DNA from: Sedimentibacter sp.
GTDB taxonomy: Bacteria; Bacillota; Clostridia; Tissierellales; Sedimentibacteraceae
NCBI GenBank assembly: GCA_018436705.1
Contig: JAHDLA010000016.1
Span: 62,001 to 126,000 of the forward strand
Reading direction: 5' to 3'
Length of the DNA stretch: 64,000 nt
Notes under the pieces: model-generated
The model's input: the letters and a program-made list of their open reading frames with translations, nothing else
The model's database searches: none
Told to the model about the DNA's origin: nothing
Made by a program: the position numbers and the translations under genes
Shown here: piece by piece, positions 62,402 through 64,000 of the stretch
Layout of the letters: each line of letters begins with the position of its first letter
How positions within the stretch are numbered: position 1 is the first letter of the stretch

Positions 62402-63101
62402 AATTAAGAATCTGCATGTAAATTACGGCGGTATTTCAGCGGTAAAGGGAATTAATATCACCGTTCCAGAGAAATCCATTGTTACACTTATTGGAGCAAA
62501 CGGCGCCGGCAAAAGCACCACTCTCAGAACAATTGCAGGCCTTGTAAAACCCAGCGATGGGGAAATAAATTTTCTAGGTGAAAATATCATAGGCATGGAT
62601 ACAATAAATATTGTTGCAAAAGGTGTTACTTTGGTTCCTGAAGGAAGAAGGGTATTTGCAAATTTAACTGTATTGGAAAATTTAAAAATAGGTGCTTATC
62701 TTCAAAAGGAAGGTATTAATGAAAGTATAGATGAAGTTTACGATCTGTTCCCCAGGCTTAAGGAGCGCTCATGGCAACTTGCAGGAACGTTGTCCGGCGG
62801 AGAGCAGCAAATGCTTGCTGTAGGCAGAGCCCTCATGGCTAAACCTAAACTTATAATGATGGATGAACCCTCTCTCGGCCTGGCTCCTTTGATAGTTAAT
62901 AATATATTTGACATTATAAAAGAAATAAATAAATTAGGTACTACCATATTACTTATAGAGCAAAATGCAAATAAAGCTCTAAAGGTTGCCGATTACGGTT
63001 ACGTACTTGAAACAGGCAATATAACAATGGAGGGAAATGGAAGCGAGCTTTTGCAGAACGAAAAAATAAAAGATGCATATCTTGGAACTTCAAAAAAATA
63101 A
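62394..63101 (+). CDS. livF: Branched-chain amino acid ABC ATPase LivF
   Basis: A 235-residue ATPase: Walker A GANGAGKS, VPEGRRVFANLTVLENLKIGAY, signature LSGGEQQMLAVGRAL and Walker B LIMMDEPSLGLAP. Last gene of livJHMGF. Confidence 0.95.
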   Translation: MLEIKNLHVNYGGISAVKGINITVPEKSIVTLIGANGAGKSTTLRTIAGLVKPSDGEINFLGENIIGMDTINIVAKGVTLVPEGRRVFANLTVLENLKIGAYLQKEGINESIDEVYDLFPRLKERSWQLAGTLSGGEQQMLAVGRALMAKPKLIMMDEPSLGLAPLIVNNIFDIIKEINKLGTTILLIEQNANKALKVADYGYVLETGNITMEGNGSELLQNEKIKDAYLGTSKK

Positions 63102-63137
63102 AAATAAAGAGAGTTACTCCTCTTTATTTTTATTTTT
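63100..63137. terminator. Bidirectional terminator of liv and fur
   Basis: A 12-bp stem AAAAATAAAGAG / CTCTTTATTTTT extended by A/T pairs, T-run on both strands; it overlaps the fur stop region. Confidence 0.7.
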
Positions 63138-63548
63138 TTGCTTTTTTAGACATTCCGCACATATTCCTGTAAATTGCAGGCTGTGTCCCGTCACTTTAAA
63201 TCCTGTCTTCCTGCTTATTGACTCGTTCAAATCCTTTAACGGACAATTTTCAATCAATATGGAATTGTTGCACTTACTGCAGGTTATATAATGGCTGTGG
63301 GACAGCTCATTCAGTTCATAGGATGCCGTACCGTCTCCCTTAAGTATTTTTAACAGAACATTTTTCTCAGTAAGAACATGCAGCGTTCTGTACACCGTTG
63401 AAAGATTAATTTTATGATCATCCATTACTAGAGTCTTAAAAATTTCCTCCGCAGTGATAGGCTCTTTTGCAGATTCTATTACCGACAGTATAATATGCCT
63501 TTGCTTCGTATTTTTCAACGAAGATTTTTTTAGAAGTTCTTCAATCAT
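63114..63548 (-). CDS. Fur-family metalloregulator
   Basis: A 144-residue regulator. Winged helix: NTKQRHIILSVIESAKEPITAEEIF and INLSTVYRTLHVLTE. Metal ligands: ELSHSHYITCSKC and CAECLKK; the two CxxC pairs make the structural zinc site. Could be Fur, PerR or Zur; I cannot choose. Upstream it has a consensus promoter with an inverted repeat and a 190-nt leader. Confidence 0.9.
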   Translation of the reverse strand: MIEELLKKSSLKNTKQRHIILSVIESAKEPITAEEIFKTLVMDDHKINLSTVYRTLHVLTEKNVLLKILKGDGTASYELNELSHSHYITCSKCNNSILIENCPLKDLNESISRKTGFKVTGHSLQFTGICAECLKKQKNKNKEE

Positions 63549-63641
63549 AATTCACCTCTAATAAACAATATAAATTTATGCCAAAATTTAAGTCATATGA
63601 AGCAAAATTATGATGCTTCTTTCAGAGTCTTGGCACATCAC

Positions 63642-63658
63642 CTGTACAAAATGTACAG
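63642..63658. promoter_or_regulatory. Palindrome CTGTACA-N3-TGTACAG
   Basis: A perfect 7-bp-arm palindrome in the leader of the Fur-family gene. Candidate regulator site or RNA hairpin. Confidence 0.45.
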
Positions 63659-63731
63659 TAAATATACATACAAGGAAGCGATCTCAGCGAATAAATAATT
63701 TAGATCGTTAAAACATCAAATAACATGCACT

Positions 63732-63785
63732 TAATTGCAATATATTGGCATTTGCAATTATACTTTACTTATTATAATTTGTCAA
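63732..63785 (-). promoter_or_regulatory. Consensus promoter of the Fur-family gene with operator-like repeat
   Basis: TTGACA (63780-63785) -17- TATAAT (63757-63762), a perfect match. TAATTGCAA-N11-TTGCAATTA (63732-63760) overlaps the -10 and start site. Confidence 0.75.
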
Positions 63786-63810
63786 CATGCCATGAAAATA
63801 TAGCTTCTTT

Positions 63811-63999
63811 CTATTCTTGAAATTCCATAACCATTATGTATCGGTCATGTGATTTTCCATATTCGTCCATACTTGTTTCGGTTATCTTAAACCCAATTTT
63901 TTCATAGAGTCCTATTGCAGGCTCATTCTCAGTGTCCACAGTAAGAGACATTCTTTTAAATCCCTGCTCTTTAATATTTCCTATAATAATTTTCAAAAA
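63811..63999 (-). CDS. GNAT acetyltransferase C-terminus (partial)
   Basis: The last 63 codons of a gene entering from beyond the window. MSLTVDTENEPAIGLYEKIGFKITE and DRYIMVMEFQE are the acetyl-CoA-side strand and final strands of a GNAT N-acetyltransferase. Substrate unknown. Confidence 0.8.
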   Translation of the reverse strand, partial: FLKIIIGNIKEQGFKRMSLTVDTENEPAIGLYEKIGFKITETSMDEYGKSHDRYIMVMEFQE

Positions 64000-64000
64000 A

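Overview
The window looks like chromosomal DNA of an AT-rich, endospore-forming, amino-acid-fermenting Firmicute (Clostridia/Tissierellia-like). Reasons: cotJABC spore-coat operon, two T-box leaders, an FMN riboswitch, an S-layer-homology protein, an iron-sulfur serine dehydratase, consensus sigma-A promoters with 17-bp spacers and strong AGGAGG-type ribosome binding sites. Species is not assigned; the genus-level guess is inference.

Layout. 1-4.3 kb: OpuC-type osmoprotectant ABC transporter plus a GntR/TrkA-C regulator cut by the window edge. 4.3-6.2 kb: argG behind a T-box (specifier read as AGA, Arg) and tRNA-Val. 6.5-7.7 kb: cotJABC. 7.9-8.9 kb: ECF S-component with a DUF1893 protein. 9-14.4 kb: asnB, an XRE regulator divergent from a GGDEF protein with three shared operator-like sites, a DUF5131 protein, an alpha/beta hydrolase. 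14.4-18.2 kb: FMN riboswitch and ribD-ribE-ribBA-ribH. 18.3-24.1 kb: resistance block with an Erm methyltransferase behind a leader peptide (R-I-R motif) and attenuator, then a TetR - rifampicin phosphotransferase-like - MFS cassette whose MFS gene has an in-frame amber stop.

24.2-42.7 kb is a composite accessory island: a decayed AgrC-like kinase, an AgrB gene fused to an integrase fragment, a five-gene operon (Fic-like, Eco57I-like adenine methyltransferase, dual-GHKL histidine kinase/ATPase, receiver protein, HNH nuclease), a broken AAA ATPase, serine-recombinase debris, a cysteine-rich KTR protein, and a second TetR - Rph-like - MFS cassette. The five-gene operon splits a tyrosine-recombinase gene exactly at its conserved HDLRH codons: the front part lies left of the operon and the matching rear part right of it. 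That makes the operon a discrete mobile unit and the best candidate for an undescribed (probably anti-phage) system. A tRNA-Ser gene stands at the right edge of the island.

43-64 kb is backbone: serS (T-box with Ser specifier UCC), serine dehydratase sdaAB-sdaAA with a symporter, an iron-sulfur aldo/keto reductase, an AI-2E family protein, a radical SAM protein preceded by three DnaA-box-like sites, an SLH protein, an ABC-F ATPase, alr-glyA, the livJHMGF branched-chain amino-acid transporter, a Fur-family regulator behind a perfect consensus promoter, and a GNAT fragment at the edge. Serine/glycine/alanine and branched-chain amino-acid handling dominates this half, as expected of an amino-acid fermenter.
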